Shown: positions 43,290 to 52,457 of the stretch, in pieces
Numbering within the stretch: position 1 is the first letter of the stretch
Layout: each line of letters opens with the position of its first letter
Source of the DNA: Natrarchaeobius oligotrophus
Lineage (GTDB): Archaea > Halobacteriota > Halobacteria > Halobacteriales > Natrialbaceae
DNA: 64,000 bases
Direction: 5' to 3'
Assembly (NCBI RefSeq): GCF_003841465.1
Contig: NZ_REFZ01000010.1
Span: 1 to 64,000 of the forward strand
Notes under the pieces: generated by a model
Databases searched by the model: none
What the model was told of the DNA's origin: nothing
The model's input: the letters and a program-made list of their open reading frames with translations, nothing else
Made by a program: the position numbers and the translations under genes

Positions 43290-44183
43290 TCACTTCTGTT
43301 GAACTCCAAAGGCTTGAAGTAGCGGTTTTCGCAGCAGGATCAACACGACCAGCGGCGGGAGCACCGCGAGGATCGATCCTGCCATGATGACTCCCCATTC
43401 GACCTGTCCGGACCACTGTGACCCTTCGAGCAACTTGATACCGACGACGACGACCTGATTCGCGTCGTCCTCGATGATGACGAGCGGCCAGAGGTACTGA
43501 TGCCAGGTGTAGATGAACGTGATAACCGACACGCCGGCGATCATCCCGCTCGACATGGGTATTACGACTTCCCTCAGGAATTTCAGGGGCCCAACGCCGT
43601 CCAGTCGTGCTGCTTCGGTCAGCGAATCGGGAATCGACAGGAAGTGCTGACGGAAGATAAACAACGCTGTCGCGCTCGCGAAGTACGGAATCGTCAACGC
43701 GAGCATGGAGTTCGTCCATCCTACCGAGACCATCATGTCGAACAGCGGGACGATCCGCACCGGAACCGGGAACGTAAGAGTCAACAGGATGAAAATAAAG
43801 ATTCCGTTTTTGTACGGAATCCGGTAATAGACGAGCGCGAGCGCCGCGATCAGCGCGAGACCCACTTTCCCGATGACGACGATGATCGACATGATCAGCG
43901 AGTTCAACAGGTACAGCCCGAACTGGAAGTCGAACAGCGCACGCTGGTAGTTCTCCAATCCGGCGCTTCCCGGCAGGAGATACCCTGGTTGATAGATTTC
44001 CGCCCGCGTCTGCGTACTCATCAGGAGCGCGAGCAACAGCGGCGATACCACGAGTAACGTCAGCGTCCCCAGGAGGACGTGTCGTCCGACGACGCCGACG
44101 GTGACCGATCCAGCGGGAGTCGAGACTGAACCGTCTCCGATCCGCCCGACGCGATCCACGGCTGAACTAATCTTTTCGATCAT
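43290..44183 (-). CDS. ABC transporter permease (MalG/UgpE-like)
   Basis: Membrane protein of 297 residues with six predicted helices, starting near VGRHVLLGTLTLLVVSPLLLALL. The cytoplasmic EAA loop that contacts the ATPase is EAARLDGVGPLKFLREVVIP. It pairs with the UgpA-like permease encoded just upstream (one base between stop and start) to form the sugar channel. Confidence 0.95.
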   Translation of the reverse strand: MIEKISSAVDRVGRIGDGSVSTPAGSVTVGVVGRHVLLGTLTLLVVSPLLLALLMSTQTRAEIYQPGYLLPGSAGLENYQRALFDFQFGLYLLNSLIMSIIVVIGKVGLALIAALALVYYRIPYKNGIFIFILLTLTFPVPVRIVPLFDMMVSVGWTNSMLALTIPYFASATALFIFRQHFLSIPDSLTEAARLDGVGPLKFLREVVIPMSSGMIAGVSVITFIYTWHQYLWPLVIIEDDANQVVVVGIKLLEGSQWSGQVEWGVIMAGSILAVLPPLVVLILLRKPLLQAFGVQQK

Positions 44184-44184
44184 G

Positions 44185-45072
44185 TTATGACCCGTAGTGA
44201 ATTCGTTTGTCGCTCCACGCGAACTGGATGTACATCGCCAGCGCGACGATGACGAACAGGATGACTGACTCCGCCGCAGCGAGTCCCATACTTCCGAACT
44301 CGAATGCGTCCCGATAGATCTTGTAGATCAGGATGTTCGTCGCTCCGCCGGGTGCTCCCTGCGTCATCAGGTCGATGAGGGGAAACGTGAGGTAGAACGA
44401 ATACATCGTGTTCATCACGACCAGGAACAACAGCGTGGGAGCGATCAACGGGGCGTACACCTTGGCGATGAGCGAGTGCGTCCCGACGCCGTCGAGACGC
44501 GTCGTCTCGGTCAACGTCTCGGGGACGTTGTTCAACGCGGCGACGATGAATATCACGTTGTATCCGATCTGCTTCCAGATCGCCGCCGTCGCGACCACGA
44601 GCATCCCCTGCCAGCCGACGCTGAGCCAGCTGAGATTGATACCGAACAGTCCGAGGAAGTGGGTAATGACGCCGGTACTCGGGTGAGCGAGAAACAGCAG
44701 GATGCTCCCCGCAACGGCGGGCGGGAGCGCGTACGGCCACACGACCGCAATGAGATACGCTCCCTTCCCGAACGACGTGATGTATATCAGATACGAGATC
44801 GCGAAACTCACGACGATCGTCCCGAATATCACCAGCGCCGCGAACAGGAAACTCACCATAAGGCTGTTTCTGAACGTCGAGGACGACGCGAGGTACGCGA
44901 AGTTGTCCAGCCCGACGAACGTCTCCCCACCCCCGATCGTCGAAACGCGATAGAGGCTCAAGCGAAACAGCTCGAGCCCTGGATAGTATACCAGAAACGT
45001 TATAACGGCGAGCAGCGGCGCTAGGAGCGCCGCCGCCTGCCATCGGCTGGCGAATGGTTCCTTTGCGGCCAT
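44185..45072 (-). CDS. ABC transporter permease (MalF/UgpA-like)
   Basis: Membrane protein of 295 residues, six helices, starting AALLAPLLAVITFLVYYPGLELF. The EAA-like loop is ETTRLDGVGTHSLIAKVYAP. An open frame of about the same span in another phase is a shadow: it is Arg-rich and has no hydrophobic helices. ATG 45072 lies 3 nt after the substrate-binding protein stop. Second gene of the transporter operon. Confidence 0.95.
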   Translation of the reverse strand: MAAKEPFASRWQAAALLAPLLAVITFLVYYPGLELFRLSLYRVSTIGGGETFVGLDNFAYLASSSTFRNSLMVSFLFAALVIFGTIVVSFAISYLIYITSFGKGAYLIAVVWPYALPPAVAGSILLFLAHPSTGVITHFLGLFGINLSWLSVGWQGMLVVATAAIWKQIGYNVIFIVAALNNVPETLTETTRLDGVGTHSLIAKVYAPLIAPTLLFLVVMNTMYSFYLTFPLIDLMTQGAPGGATNILIYKIYRDAFEFGSMGLAAAESVILFVIVALAMYIQFAWSDKRIHYGS

Positions 45073-45075
45073 CGA

Positions 45076-46437
45076 TCACTCACCAGCGTGGCGCTGCAGC
45101 AACTCGTCGATGCCGGATTTCATCGTGTCGATTCCCTCGTCGACCGCCGTCCCCTGGGAGATGTCGTTGTAGCCTTCGGCGATTCTCGTTCGAACCTCCA
45201 GGAACGGTCCCATCACGGCCCCCTGTGTCGCGATCGTCGACTCTGTCTCCTCGAACTGGTCGAAGATCGTTCGGAACACGGGGTTCTCGTCGAAGAACCC
45301 TTCCGAGGACAGCACGTCTCGCGCCTCGCTGTGTGGCGGCTGATATCCCGTATCCCTGTGCCACTGCGCACCCTGCTCGGCTTGCAAGAGCCAGTGGATG
45401 AACTCGCCGGTCGCCGCGCTCAGTTCGCTTTCGTCGGAGAGTCCGCGTCGCGTCCAGAGTGCGCCACCGCCGACGGTCAGTCCGGTGCGATCGACGTCGT
45501 CCGGCATCGGCATGAACGCGCTGCCGATCTCGAAGCTGGCGTCCTGTTGGAGCGCGCCGAGTGCCGACGTCGAGCCCATCATGATCCCGACGTTCCCGTT
45601 GACGAACGACTGGGTGGCCGATCCCCACGCCTCGATGCCCTGGGTCTCGTACAGACCGTCGTCGTCCATCTGGGCCCACCACTCGAACGCGTTCTGTCCC
45701 GCGTCGGTATCCAGCATGATCTCCGTCGGATCGTCGGCGCGACCGTTTTCGTTGTTGACGAGAACCTGATTCTGCAGAGCGAACCAGTTCTCCACGAAGT
45801 ACGATGCGTTCGGCCACGTCGCGCCGTAATCCGAAAATCCTCCGTCGACGAGCTGATTCGCCAGGTCGGTAATGTCGGAGAATCGCGCGTCCGTCGGCGG
45901 TTCGGATGCCCCGACCTCGTCGAGGGCGTCTCTATTGTAATAAAGGACTCCGCCAGCGACGTTAAACGGCACCGCCTGGAGCGCACCGTCTAACGTGTAG
46001 TAGTCCATCATGAACGGTTCGTAGTTGTCGCGGGAGAACTCGTCCGGGAGGTTGTTTTCGATCGGTTCGAACTCCCCGCTTCCCATCACGCCGCCGGTCG
46101 CAACCTCGTTGACGTTTAGAATCTCGGGAGCGTTCCCCGACTGGGCGGCCGAGAGCGCGGCGTTGAACGCTTCCCGGTATCCGCCCTGGAACTCCTCTCT
46201 GACGGTTATCCCGTTGTCCATCGAGTTGAACTCCTCGACGAGACTGGTCACGGCTTCCCCGTGTGCACCGCCCATGGCGTGCCAGAACCGGACTTCGATG
46301 TCGCCGTCGTCCGTGGTAGGCGTTTCGTCGCTGCTTCCGTTTCCGTTTCCGTCGTCACCGCCGGTACAGCCGGCGAGACCCGTCGTGGTCGCTGCACTGA
46401 CACCGATCAGGAACTTGCGTCTGCTGGAAGTAGACAT
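45076..46437 (-). CDS. ABC transporter substrate-binding lipoprotein (family 1, UgpB/MalE-like)
   Basis: Extracellular sugar-binding protein of 453 residues. The twin-arginine signal SRRKFLIGVSAA and lipobox LAGC are followed by a Gly/Asn/Asp linker. The mature domain begins IEVRFWHAMGGAHGEAVTSLVEEFN, a form common to glycerol-3-phosphate and oligosaccharide binding proteins. ATG 46437 is chosen because it sets the Tat motif near the N-terminus; minus-strand TATA (about 46463-46471) fits. First gene of the operon. The substrate may be a sugar, polyol or phosphodiester; the phosphoesterase and HAD genes nearby make a phosphorylated substrate possible. Confidence 0.95.
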   Translation of the reverse strand: MSTSSRRKFLIGVSAATTTGLAGCTGGDDGNGNGSSDETPTTDDGDIEVRFWHAMGGAHGEAVTSLVEEFNSMDNGITVREEFQGGYREAFNAALSAAQSGNAPEILNVNEVATGGVMGSGEFEPIENNLPDEFSRDNYEPFMMDYYTLDGALQAVPFNVAGGVLYYNRDALDEVGASEPPTDARFSDITDLANQLVDGGFSDYGATWPNASYFVENWFALQNQVLVNNENGRADDPTEIMLDTDAGQNAFEWWAQMDDDGLYETQGIEAWGSATQSFVNGNVGIMMGSTSALGALQQDASFEIGSAFMPMPDDVDRTGLTVGGGALWTRRGLSDESELSAATGEFIHWLLQAEQGAQWHRDTGYQPPHSEARDVLSSEGFFDENPVFRTIFDQFEETESTIATQGAVMGPFLEVRTRIAEGYNDISQGTAVDEGIDTMKSGIDELLQRHAGE

Positions 46438-46459
46438 TACGTCCTCATACAGACAATAC

Positions 46460-46477
46460 CAGTATAAATAATTTACT
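46460..46477 (-). promoter_or_regulatory. Shared operator-like element, transporter promoter
   Basis: CAGTATAAA at 46460-46468 followed by TTACT at 46473-46477, the same half-sites as the lpdA and phosphoesterase elements with wider spacing. It overlaps the TATA region 23-40 nt upstream of the binding-protein gene. Confidence 0.4.
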
Positions 46478-46693
46478 TTCAACTCCTCGGAGCGCTCACG
46501 ACGAGGCGTCGGTTCGCTGGCGGTGTGAGGTAACCGGCGGCATCTCGGCGGCTCTGGCCGAGGAGACGACTTCCACCCCAACCTGTTGTGTCGCGTCTCC
46601 AACCCTTGAACCGCGGGCTGTGGACGTACGGTCGATTTTCCGATCACTATCCTGATCGCAATAGATTAATAGCTGTACTCGACAGAACTCTCC

Positions 46694-47470
46694 ATGAAGG
46701 CAGCATTGATCGACCTCGATGGAACGGTCTGGCGAGGAGAACGGCTCATCGACGGCGCAGCCAGCGGGTTAGGAGCGTTGCGCGATGCCGGTTTGCCGAT
46801 CGTCTTTTTCACCAACGCGGATAACCTCCGACCGGAGCAGTTCGTCGAGCGACTCGAGTCGCTGGGACTGGACGGCGATCTTGGCTCGCTCGTCACCGCC
46901 GGTTCCGCGACGGCGTCGTACGTCGTTTCGAAACATCCGGACGCGAAGACGTTCGTCCTCGGGCCGGAGGAACTCCACCAGGACTGTCGCGACGCGGGCG
47001 TCCAGCTCGTCGAGTCGGGTGAGGCGGACGTCGTCGTGGCCGGCCGAACGCTCGAGTTCGATATGGATCTCCTCGCGCGGACGCTCGACGTGTTCACGGA
47101 GGAGACGGTTCTGCTGGCACCGAGCGTGGATCGGACTCACCCCGTCGAGGACGGGGAACGACCGGGGGCGGGCGCGATAGTCAGTGCGGTCACGGGAATG
47201 ACCGGAACTGAGCCCACGGTCGTCGGAAAACCGTCGCCGTGGATGGCGGACATCGCGGCCGATTCGATCGGCGTCGATCCGTCCGACTGCCTGATCGTCG
47301 GCGACCGGCTGGAGTCGGACATCCAGATGGGTGCCGACGTCGGGATGACGACCGCCCTCGTCCTCACCGGAGCGACCGATCGGTCGGATCTTCGATCGAC
47401 CGAATCGGAGGGTATCACTCCGGATCACGTCCTCGAGTCGCTCGGCGACGTCGAGGACGTGCTGTCGTAG
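46694..47470 (+). CDS. NagD-type HAD phosphatase
   Basis: Protein of 258 residues of the NagD/4-nitrophenylphosphatase HAD-IIA group. Motif I is IDLDGTVWRG, motif II FFTNADNLRP, the motif III Lys is in VVGKPSPWM, and motif IV IVGDRLESDIQMGADVGM; a large alpha/beta cap lies between motifs II and III. These enzymes dephosphorylate glycolate, glycerol, nucleotides or sugar phosphates. ATG 46694 has TATA-like GATTAATAG (46665-46673) upstream. It is divergent from the transporter operon. Glycerol- or polyol-phosphate is a possible substrate. Confidence 0.93.
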   Translation: MKAALIDLDGTVWRGERLIDGAASGLGALRDAGLPIVFFTNADNLRPEQFVERLESLGLDGDLGSLVTAGSATASYVVSKHPDAKTFVLGPEELHQDCRDAGVQLVESGEADVVVAGRTLEFDMDLLARTLDVFTEETVLLAPSVDRTHPVEDGERPGAGAIVSAVTGMTGTEPTVVGKPSPWMADIAADSIGVDPSDCLIVGDRLESDIQMGADVGMTTALVLTGATDRSDLRSTESEGITPDHVLESLGDVEDVLS

Positions 47471-47531
47471 CCGACCGCCACTCCTCTGCTCGAGGACGAA
47501 TCGACGGTTATCCCTCGTCCAGGCCGACGCG

Positions 47532-48500
47532 TCAGCCGCGACGGTCGTCGAACCCGCGATCGACTAACGGAAGCGATCGAAGTCGCTCGGACGCCAGCTC
47601 GACGATCGCCTTCCCGTCGGGGTCGCCGTTCATTCCGCTCATCCACGCTTCGGCCATCCCCGACCGATCGGCAAGCGGTACGAGCCGAATCGTCGTGCCG
47701 GTCGACGTGATTTGTAACAGGAGATACGATTGTGGGAACGAACAGACGGCCGGTGCCACCACTTCCGGCACCGCCGATTCGGTGACCGAGGGGAGGTGAT
47801 GGTGGCCGGATAGCACGAGCGAGACGTCTCCCGACTCCAGGACGTCCACGATCTCCTCGCGATTGTCCACCGAAAACCAGCTCCACGGATACGCGTCGAC
47901 GTGTTCTGGCTGCGGCCAGAGCGTGTGGTGGAGTACGACCACGGGCGCTGAGAGGCCGGGAAGCCGCTCGGCGAGCCACCGAAGTTGTTCCTCGGAAACT
48001 GCTCCGCCCCATTCGTCCGCGAGAGAGCCGTCGGGCATGGACGCGCTGTTGAGACCAACGACGTCGACGTCGCCGACCGAGCGGACGAACGGATACTCCC
48101 CTGCGCCGAACCGCTGAGCGAACTGCGATAGCGAGAGCGGATTGTGATCGGTCGACGCTTTCTGCACGTCGTGGTTTCCCGGAATAGCCGCCGACGGTGG
48201 TTCGAGTTCGTCCGTAATGCGTTCGAACGCGTCGAATTCGGCCGGATACCCGTCTCGCCCGAGGTCCCCGCCGAACACGACGAAATCGACGTCGCGGTCG
48301 TTGACGTCGTCGACGGCCGTTCGGAGTCGCTCCTCCGTTCGATGAAAGAGCTTCCACGTTCCCGTCTCGGTCGGTGTGAGGTGGATGTCCGTCACGAACG
48401 CGAGCCGGGCCGGCGTTTCGCTTCGTGGTCGTTCGAATCTCGCCAGTACGGGCCCCGCACTCGAGAACCCGTCGCCGTTCTGTTCATCGTTTTCACCCAT
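47532..48500 (-). CDS. Calcineurin-like metallophosphoesterase
   Basis: Protein of 322 residues with the full two-metal motif set: DIHLTPTE (D-x-H), VFGGDLGRDG (GD), IPGNHDVQ (GNHD), VVLHHTLW and LSGHHHLP (GHxH). The order and length match the Icc/GpdQ group (cyclic-nucleotide or glycerophosphodiester phosphodiesterases). It has no signal peptide, so it acts in the cytoplasm. With a Ugp-like transporter it might hydrolyse imported phosphodiesters. Its promoter contains a perfect inverted repeat (48530-48545) related to the lpdA element. Confidence 0.93.
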   Translation of the reverse strand: MGENDEQNGDGFSSAGPVLARFERPRSETPARLAFVTDIHLTPTETGTWKLFHRTEERLRTAVDDVNDRDVDFVVFGGDLGRDGYPAEFDAFERITDELEPPSAAIPGNHDVQKASTDHNPLSLSQFAQRFGAGEYPFVRSVGDVDVVGLNSASMPDGSLADEWGGAVSEEQLRWLAERLPGLSAPVVVLHHTLWPQPEHVDAYPWSWFSVDNREEIVDVLESGDVSLVLSGHHHLPSVTESAVPEVVAPAVCSFPQSYLLLQITSTGTTIRLVPLADRSGMAEAWMSGMNGDPDGKAIVELASERLRSLPLVDRGFDDRRG

Positions 48501-48529
48501 GTTTCGATTGCTGAACGCTTGCCGTTTCT

Positions 48530-48545
48530 CAGTATAAAGATACTG
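48530..48545 (-). promoter_or_regulatory. Perfect inverted repeat CAGTAT-AAAG-ATACTG
   Basis: A 16-bp element with perfect 6-bp arms 30-45 nt upstream of the phosphoesterase ATG, overlapping its TATA. It matches 14 of 16 bases with the lpdA promoter element (41969-41984), suggesting one regulator for both. Confidence 0.55.
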
Positions 48546-48623
48546 ATCGCGTCCCCGGTGTCCGTTCGCGTTCTGCTGGGCGCGATCACGCTCGGGTCGT
48601 CGACACTCGGCTGCAGCGGCCGA

Positions 48624-49919
48624 TCAAAAGTGCGAGTCCTGTAATTTTCTGAGGTGGTACAGATCCGAGTCTTGCACTTCGACGTCTTCGTACCGGATCG
48701 GTTCGTCTTTCGACACGGACTGCTGGACAGTTGCCCCCTCGACGAGGCTAATCGGAACCATGTTTTCGTCCGCGACGACGTCCGCACGTTCGGTCAATCC
48801 GTACACCGTGTGGCCGCCGATCCCGTCGATCTCGTCTCCCGCGGAGAGGTCGCATTTTGCAACGGCAACCGTGTCGACCACCGGTTTCTGGGGGACGAGG
48901 CTCGCGTCTCCGCCGAGTCCGGCCCGAGCCGCGCTGAGAAGCGGTTCGATCGTCGGAATGTGATAGGAACGGTAGAACACGTAGTTCGGTCCGCTTCCGA
49001 GTTTGAGATACTCGAGGTCCTCCTGAATCGTATCGCTTTCGGTGGTTACGACGACGAACACGCCGGGTGCGACGTCGCCGCCCAGCGCGTAATCGACCAC
49101 CCCCGACTGCGACAGTATCCCGCTCTCGCCGCCAGTGCTGAACACGTCGGCCAACGCTTCCACGCTCGACACCTCGGGACCGTGCATCCCGCGGGTATCG
49201 ACGGTGAGTCCAGTCGCGTTCGCGACCATCGTCATCTCCAGCATCGAATTCGTTCCGTCCACGAACGCCGTGTAGATCTCCGGATTGAGGTCTTTCTCCC
49301 GTGCCTGCTCTGCGACCGAACTGGGGGTTGCGGTTCGGTCGAGCGGATTGTTTTTCCCTTTCCCCGCCGCCACGACGTCGAACCCGCAGCTTTTCACGAA
49401 GTTGTACAGTTCCATGATGGCGCCGGGTTCGTCTCCAGCTGCGCCGCAGTAGGTGACGCCCGCCTCCTTGGCGAGCAGACTCAGGTACGGTCCGACGACG
49501 GCGTCCGTTTCGTCGGTCAACATCACGACGTGCTTTCCGTTGGTAATCGAACGCAGGGCAGCTTTCGCACCGACCTGTGGAATCCCCGTCGCGCAGATGA
49601 TGACGTCCAGCTTCTCGAGTTGCGGAAGCACGAATCCGTCGGTCGTCAACACCCGGTGACCGTCGGACAGCATTGCGTCGGCCTCGGGAACCGTCTCTGC
49701 GACTCCGACGTTGGTTTCGTCGTAGCCCATCGCCTGGACGGTTTCCCAGCTTCGATCCAGATCCACGTCGGCGATCGCGACGACTTCGATTCCGGTAAGA
49801 CGTTCGGAGGTAATCGCGATCGATCGTCCCATCCGTCCGACGCCGATGATCCCGAGAGAGACAGAGTCGTCAGTCGATTCGAGTAACTCTAGTTCGCGAT
49901 ACAAGCTAGTTGTCGACAT
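48624..49919 (-). CDS. NAD(P)-binding oxidoreductase with C-terminal SAF domain (COG4091-like)
   Basis: Protein of 431 residues. The Rossmann start is LGIIGVGRMGRSIAITSERLTG, followed by VVAIADVDLDRSWE and VIICATGIPQVGAKAALRSI, as in homoserine-dehydrogenase-like enzymes. The middle has GAAGDEPGAIMELYNFVKSCGFDVVAAGKGKNNPLD. The C-terminal ~80 residues are an SAF domain (CDLSAGDEIDGIGGHTVYG). Members of this group occur in sugar-acid and polyol catabolic clusters, not in amino-acid synthesis. The reaction is unknown to me. ATG 49919 has a perfect palindrome directly upstream. Confidence 0.88.
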   Translation of the reverse strand: MSTTSLYRELELLESTDDSVSLGIIGVGRMGRSIAITSERLTGIEVVAIADVDLDRSWETVQAMGYDETNVGVAETVPEADAMLSDGHRVLTTDGFVLPQLEKLDVIICATGIPQVGAKAALRSITNGKHVVMLTDETDAVVGPYLSLLAKEAGVTYCGAAGDEPGAIMELYNFVKSCGFDVVAAGKGKNNPLDRTATPSSVAEQAREKDLNPEIYTAFVDGTNSMLEMTMVANATGLTVDTRGMHGPEVSSVEALADVFSTGGESGILSQSGVVDYALGGDVAPGVFVVVTTESDTIQEDLEYLKLGSGPNYVFYRSYHIPTIEPLLSAARAGLGGDASLVPQKPVVDTVAVAKCDLSAGDEIDGIGGHTVYGLTERADVVADENMVPISLVEGATVQQSVSKDEPIRYEDVEVQDSDLYHLRKLQDSHF

Positions 49920-49926
49920 GCCCGGA

Positions 49927-49941
49927 CCTATAGCGTATAGG
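49927..49941. promoter_or_regulatory. Palindrome CCTATAGCGTATAGG before the SAF oxidoreductase gene
   Basis: Perfect 6-bp arms with a 3-bp centre, located 8-22 nt upstream of the ATG, between the start codon and a minus-strand TATA-like stretch (49942-49950). This is where a repressor would act. Confidence 0.5.
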
Positions 49942-50139
49942 TAATTAGCTTTTTCGTCTCCGTGAGAACGTCGCCGAGTCCGTTCCGGGTCCGATTTTGG
50001 CGTGGAGATTGGTTCTCACGCGGTTCACGGAGCACGATTTCTCTCATTCGTGATCTCCTATATCCGGCGATATATCCAGTGATGAATCACTTTCTCGTCT
50101 TCGATTCGATCGGCGTCTCTCCTGACGGTGCGTTGAGCA

Positions 50140-51672
50140 TCACCTGCTACCGAGTTCGCTCAACCGGTGCATACTGTCTTTGAGTTGCGGATAGAGATCG
50201 CGGTAAACGTCGTAGTACTCGTCGTACAGCGCGGTCGACTCCGGATCGGGCTCGGTTCGCTCGTTTACCGTGATCGACTCGCGCAGCGGCTCCAAGTCGT
50301 CGAAGACGTCTGTACCGAGGCCCGCGAGGTACGCACCGCCGAGCGGAGAGCCGAGGGGGTCCGCCACGTACTCCTGTGTCACCCCCGTGATGTCGCTGAC
50401 GATATCGCGCCAGAGTTCGCTCCGTGCACCACCGCCGATCGCGCGGACCCGATCGACCGGGACCCCCTCATCGCGCATCGCTTCCAGGTGATGTCTGAAG
50501 CCGTATCCGACGCCCTCGAGCGTCGCTCGATAGACGTGTTCTTTCGTGTGCGAAAGCGTTAACCCCGTGATCGTCCCCCGAGCGGAGTCGTCGGTGATCG
50601 GCGTTCGCTCCCCGCTGAAATACGGTAACAACACCAGTCCGTCGGAGCCAGGATCGATTTCCGCTGCTCGATCGTCGAGTAGCTCGTAGGCCGTGGCGCC
50701 GTTCGCACGCTGTTGCTCTTCGAACGCGAACTCGTCTCTGAACCACTTGAGAATGGCTCCGGACGTAGCCATTCCTCCTGCTGCCGTGTATTTTCCCTCG
50801 AGACAGTGCGGAAACGACCACAACCCTTCGGGTCGGCGCTCGTTTTCGAGCGTCGTGAAGATGACGCCGGTCGTCCCGTACATGAATATCGAGTCGCCGT
50901 CGTCGACGGCGCCGACGCTGACCAGCGAGGCGATCGCGTCCCCGGTTCCGACGACGACGGGCGTTCCCTCTGCAAGGCCGGTGGCAGACGCCGCTGATTC
51001 CGTCACGTGACCGGCGATCTCGGTCGACCACTGGGTCTCCGGTAACAGATCGTGCGGGATGCCGACCGCGTCGATCATCTCGTCGTCCCAGTCGAGCGCC
51101 GTCGGATCGTACAGCGGATGAAAGTAGCCCGCGATGGCGTTGTCCATCGTGTAGTTACCCGTCAGCCGAGACACCACGTATCCCGTGGCATCGAGGATCT
51201 TGTCCGTCCGTTCGAACAGCTCCGGTTCGTTTCGTTTGTACCAAAGGATCTTGGGACCGACCGACTGAAACGTCAGCTTGTTCCCGCAGACGTCGTATAT
51301 TCGCTCCGCCCCGATCCGGTCGTTGAGGATCTCGATCTCTTCGGACGTCCTCGTATCGACGCCGTAGAGGATCGCCGGTCGCAGTGGCTCTCCTCGTCGA
51401 TCGACGGGAAGCATCGCCGCGTGCAGCGCGCTGATCCCGATCCCCGCGATTTTTTCGGGCGGAACCCCGCTTCGATCGAGCAGTTCGGTAGCGAGTTCGA
51501 CGACGTCGTCCCACCACATCTCGTCGGCGTCGTGTTCCACCCATCCCGGCTTCGGAACGAGCACGTCGTGTTCCGTCGAGGCGGACACCACCGTATTCAC
51601 CTCCGAATCGACGATGACGCCGCTCGACCCGGACGTTCCGACGTCGATCCCCAGAAGATATTCCTCGTCCAT
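50140..51672 (-). CDS. FGGY-family pentulose/xylulose-type kinase
   Basis: Protein of 510 residues, a canonical FGGY kinase: LLGIDVGTSGSSGVIVDSE, GWVEHDADEMWWDDV, GIGISALHAAMLPVD, the catalytic Asp in VVVGTGDAIASLVSVGA, then FPHCLEGKYTAAGGMATSGAILKWF and IGGGARSELWRDIVSDITG. ATG 51672 is preferred to ATG 51684 because minus-strand TATA-like TAGTTATTAC (51701-51710) would start the RNA near 51678. It resembles xylulokinases, and ribulose is also a possible substrate. It lies between the SAF oxidoreductase and RibB-like genes. Confidence 0.93.
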   Translation of the reverse strand: MDEEYLLGIDVGTSGSSGVIVDSEVNTVVSASTEHDVLVPKPGWVEHDADEMWWDDVVELATELLDRSGVPPEKIAGIGISALHAAMLPVDRRGEPLRPAILYGVDTRTSEEIEILNDRIGAERIYDVCGNKLTFQSVGPKILWYKRNEPELFERTDKILDATGYVVSRLTGNYTMDNAIAGYFHPLYDPTALDWDDEMIDAVGIPHDLLPETQWSTEIAGHVTESAASATGLAEGTPVVVGTGDAIASLVSVGAVDDGDSIFMYGTTGVIFTTLENERRPEGLWSFPHCLEGKYTAAGGMATSGAILKWFRDEFAFEEQQRANGATAYELLDDRAAEIDPGSDGLVLLPYFSGERTPITDDSARGTITGLTLSHTKEHVYRATLEGVGYGFRHHLEAMRDEGVPVDRVRAIGGGARSELWRDIVSDITGVTQEYVADPLGSPLGGAYLAGLGTDVFDDLEPLRESITVNERTEPDPESTALYDEYYDVYRDLYPQLKDSMHRLSELGSR

Positions 51673-52457
51673 CGTTGATTCCATCCGTTTCGATCCGCTC
51701 GTAATAACTATTTCGGAGCGTTCGATCCCGGTTAGTTCGAAAAATCGAACGCACACCCGGGAAAGTCATCGACGGAGTGAGACGGCTCGTTGCATCGCCG
51801 AACTGTCCACTCTTTCGTTCACACCGCTTTCACGTCCGCAACTTACGCCGCAACGCAGACCCGACCGTTCGACGTCTACGGTCACCTTCCCGGGTAGTAC
51901 GTGATCTCCGACACTCGATTCGTTCGCCTTGACACTACTATTGTTATGTATGGATGAACGAGAATCTTGTAAGCTGTAAAATGGACCCTGCGAACCATCG
52001 ACTCCTCGAGAGACGACGCTCACGCGACGGCCGAACCGGGACGATTCGTCGATCGGACCGAGATCGGGGACTCAAATCGGGTCACCGGTGCGGAATCGAT
52101 GGATCTTCCGCCTTCGATCGGCGACTCGTTGCAGACGCACGACAGATCATTACAACCGTACTCTCGTAATACGTTACGAAACGAGTTCTGTCGTAGTGAA
52201 CGACTAGTCTGTATGATGAAAGGCCGGCGAGACGGACGGGTTCGACGGTGAGAGCTGTCGGTGGGGACCTGCCGCTCGAACCGTACGGAGCGGCCGACCG
52301 CGTCGGAAAACGTCCTACGGCCACTGGATCACGTGCGTCCTGGCGTTCCTCGAGCCGAAGACGCCCGCGACTACGGGTCGTCGGATTCGACCGCTTCCGT
52401 CGATACGCCGGTGGTCCCGTCCCACTCGGTCCCGCATCGGCCATCGCGATAGCGCGG
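51673..52457. other. 785-bp gene-free region between kinase and RibB-like genes
   Basis: It holds the kinase promoter near 51701-51710. Otherwise I see no convincing gene: the candidate frames are Arg/Ser-rich and unlike haloarchaeal proteins. No tRNA, repeat or riboswitch fold is obvious. Confidence 0.55.

Noticed and set aside
44180-45079. A 299-residue minus-strand frame matching the permease span in another phase.
   Set aside because: Arg-rich without membrane helices; the other phase encodes a normal six-helix permease.
52082-52444. A 120-residue minus-strand frame upstream of ribB's neighbour region.
   Set aside because: Low-complexity Arg/Ser/Pro, no promoter, no recognisable motif.
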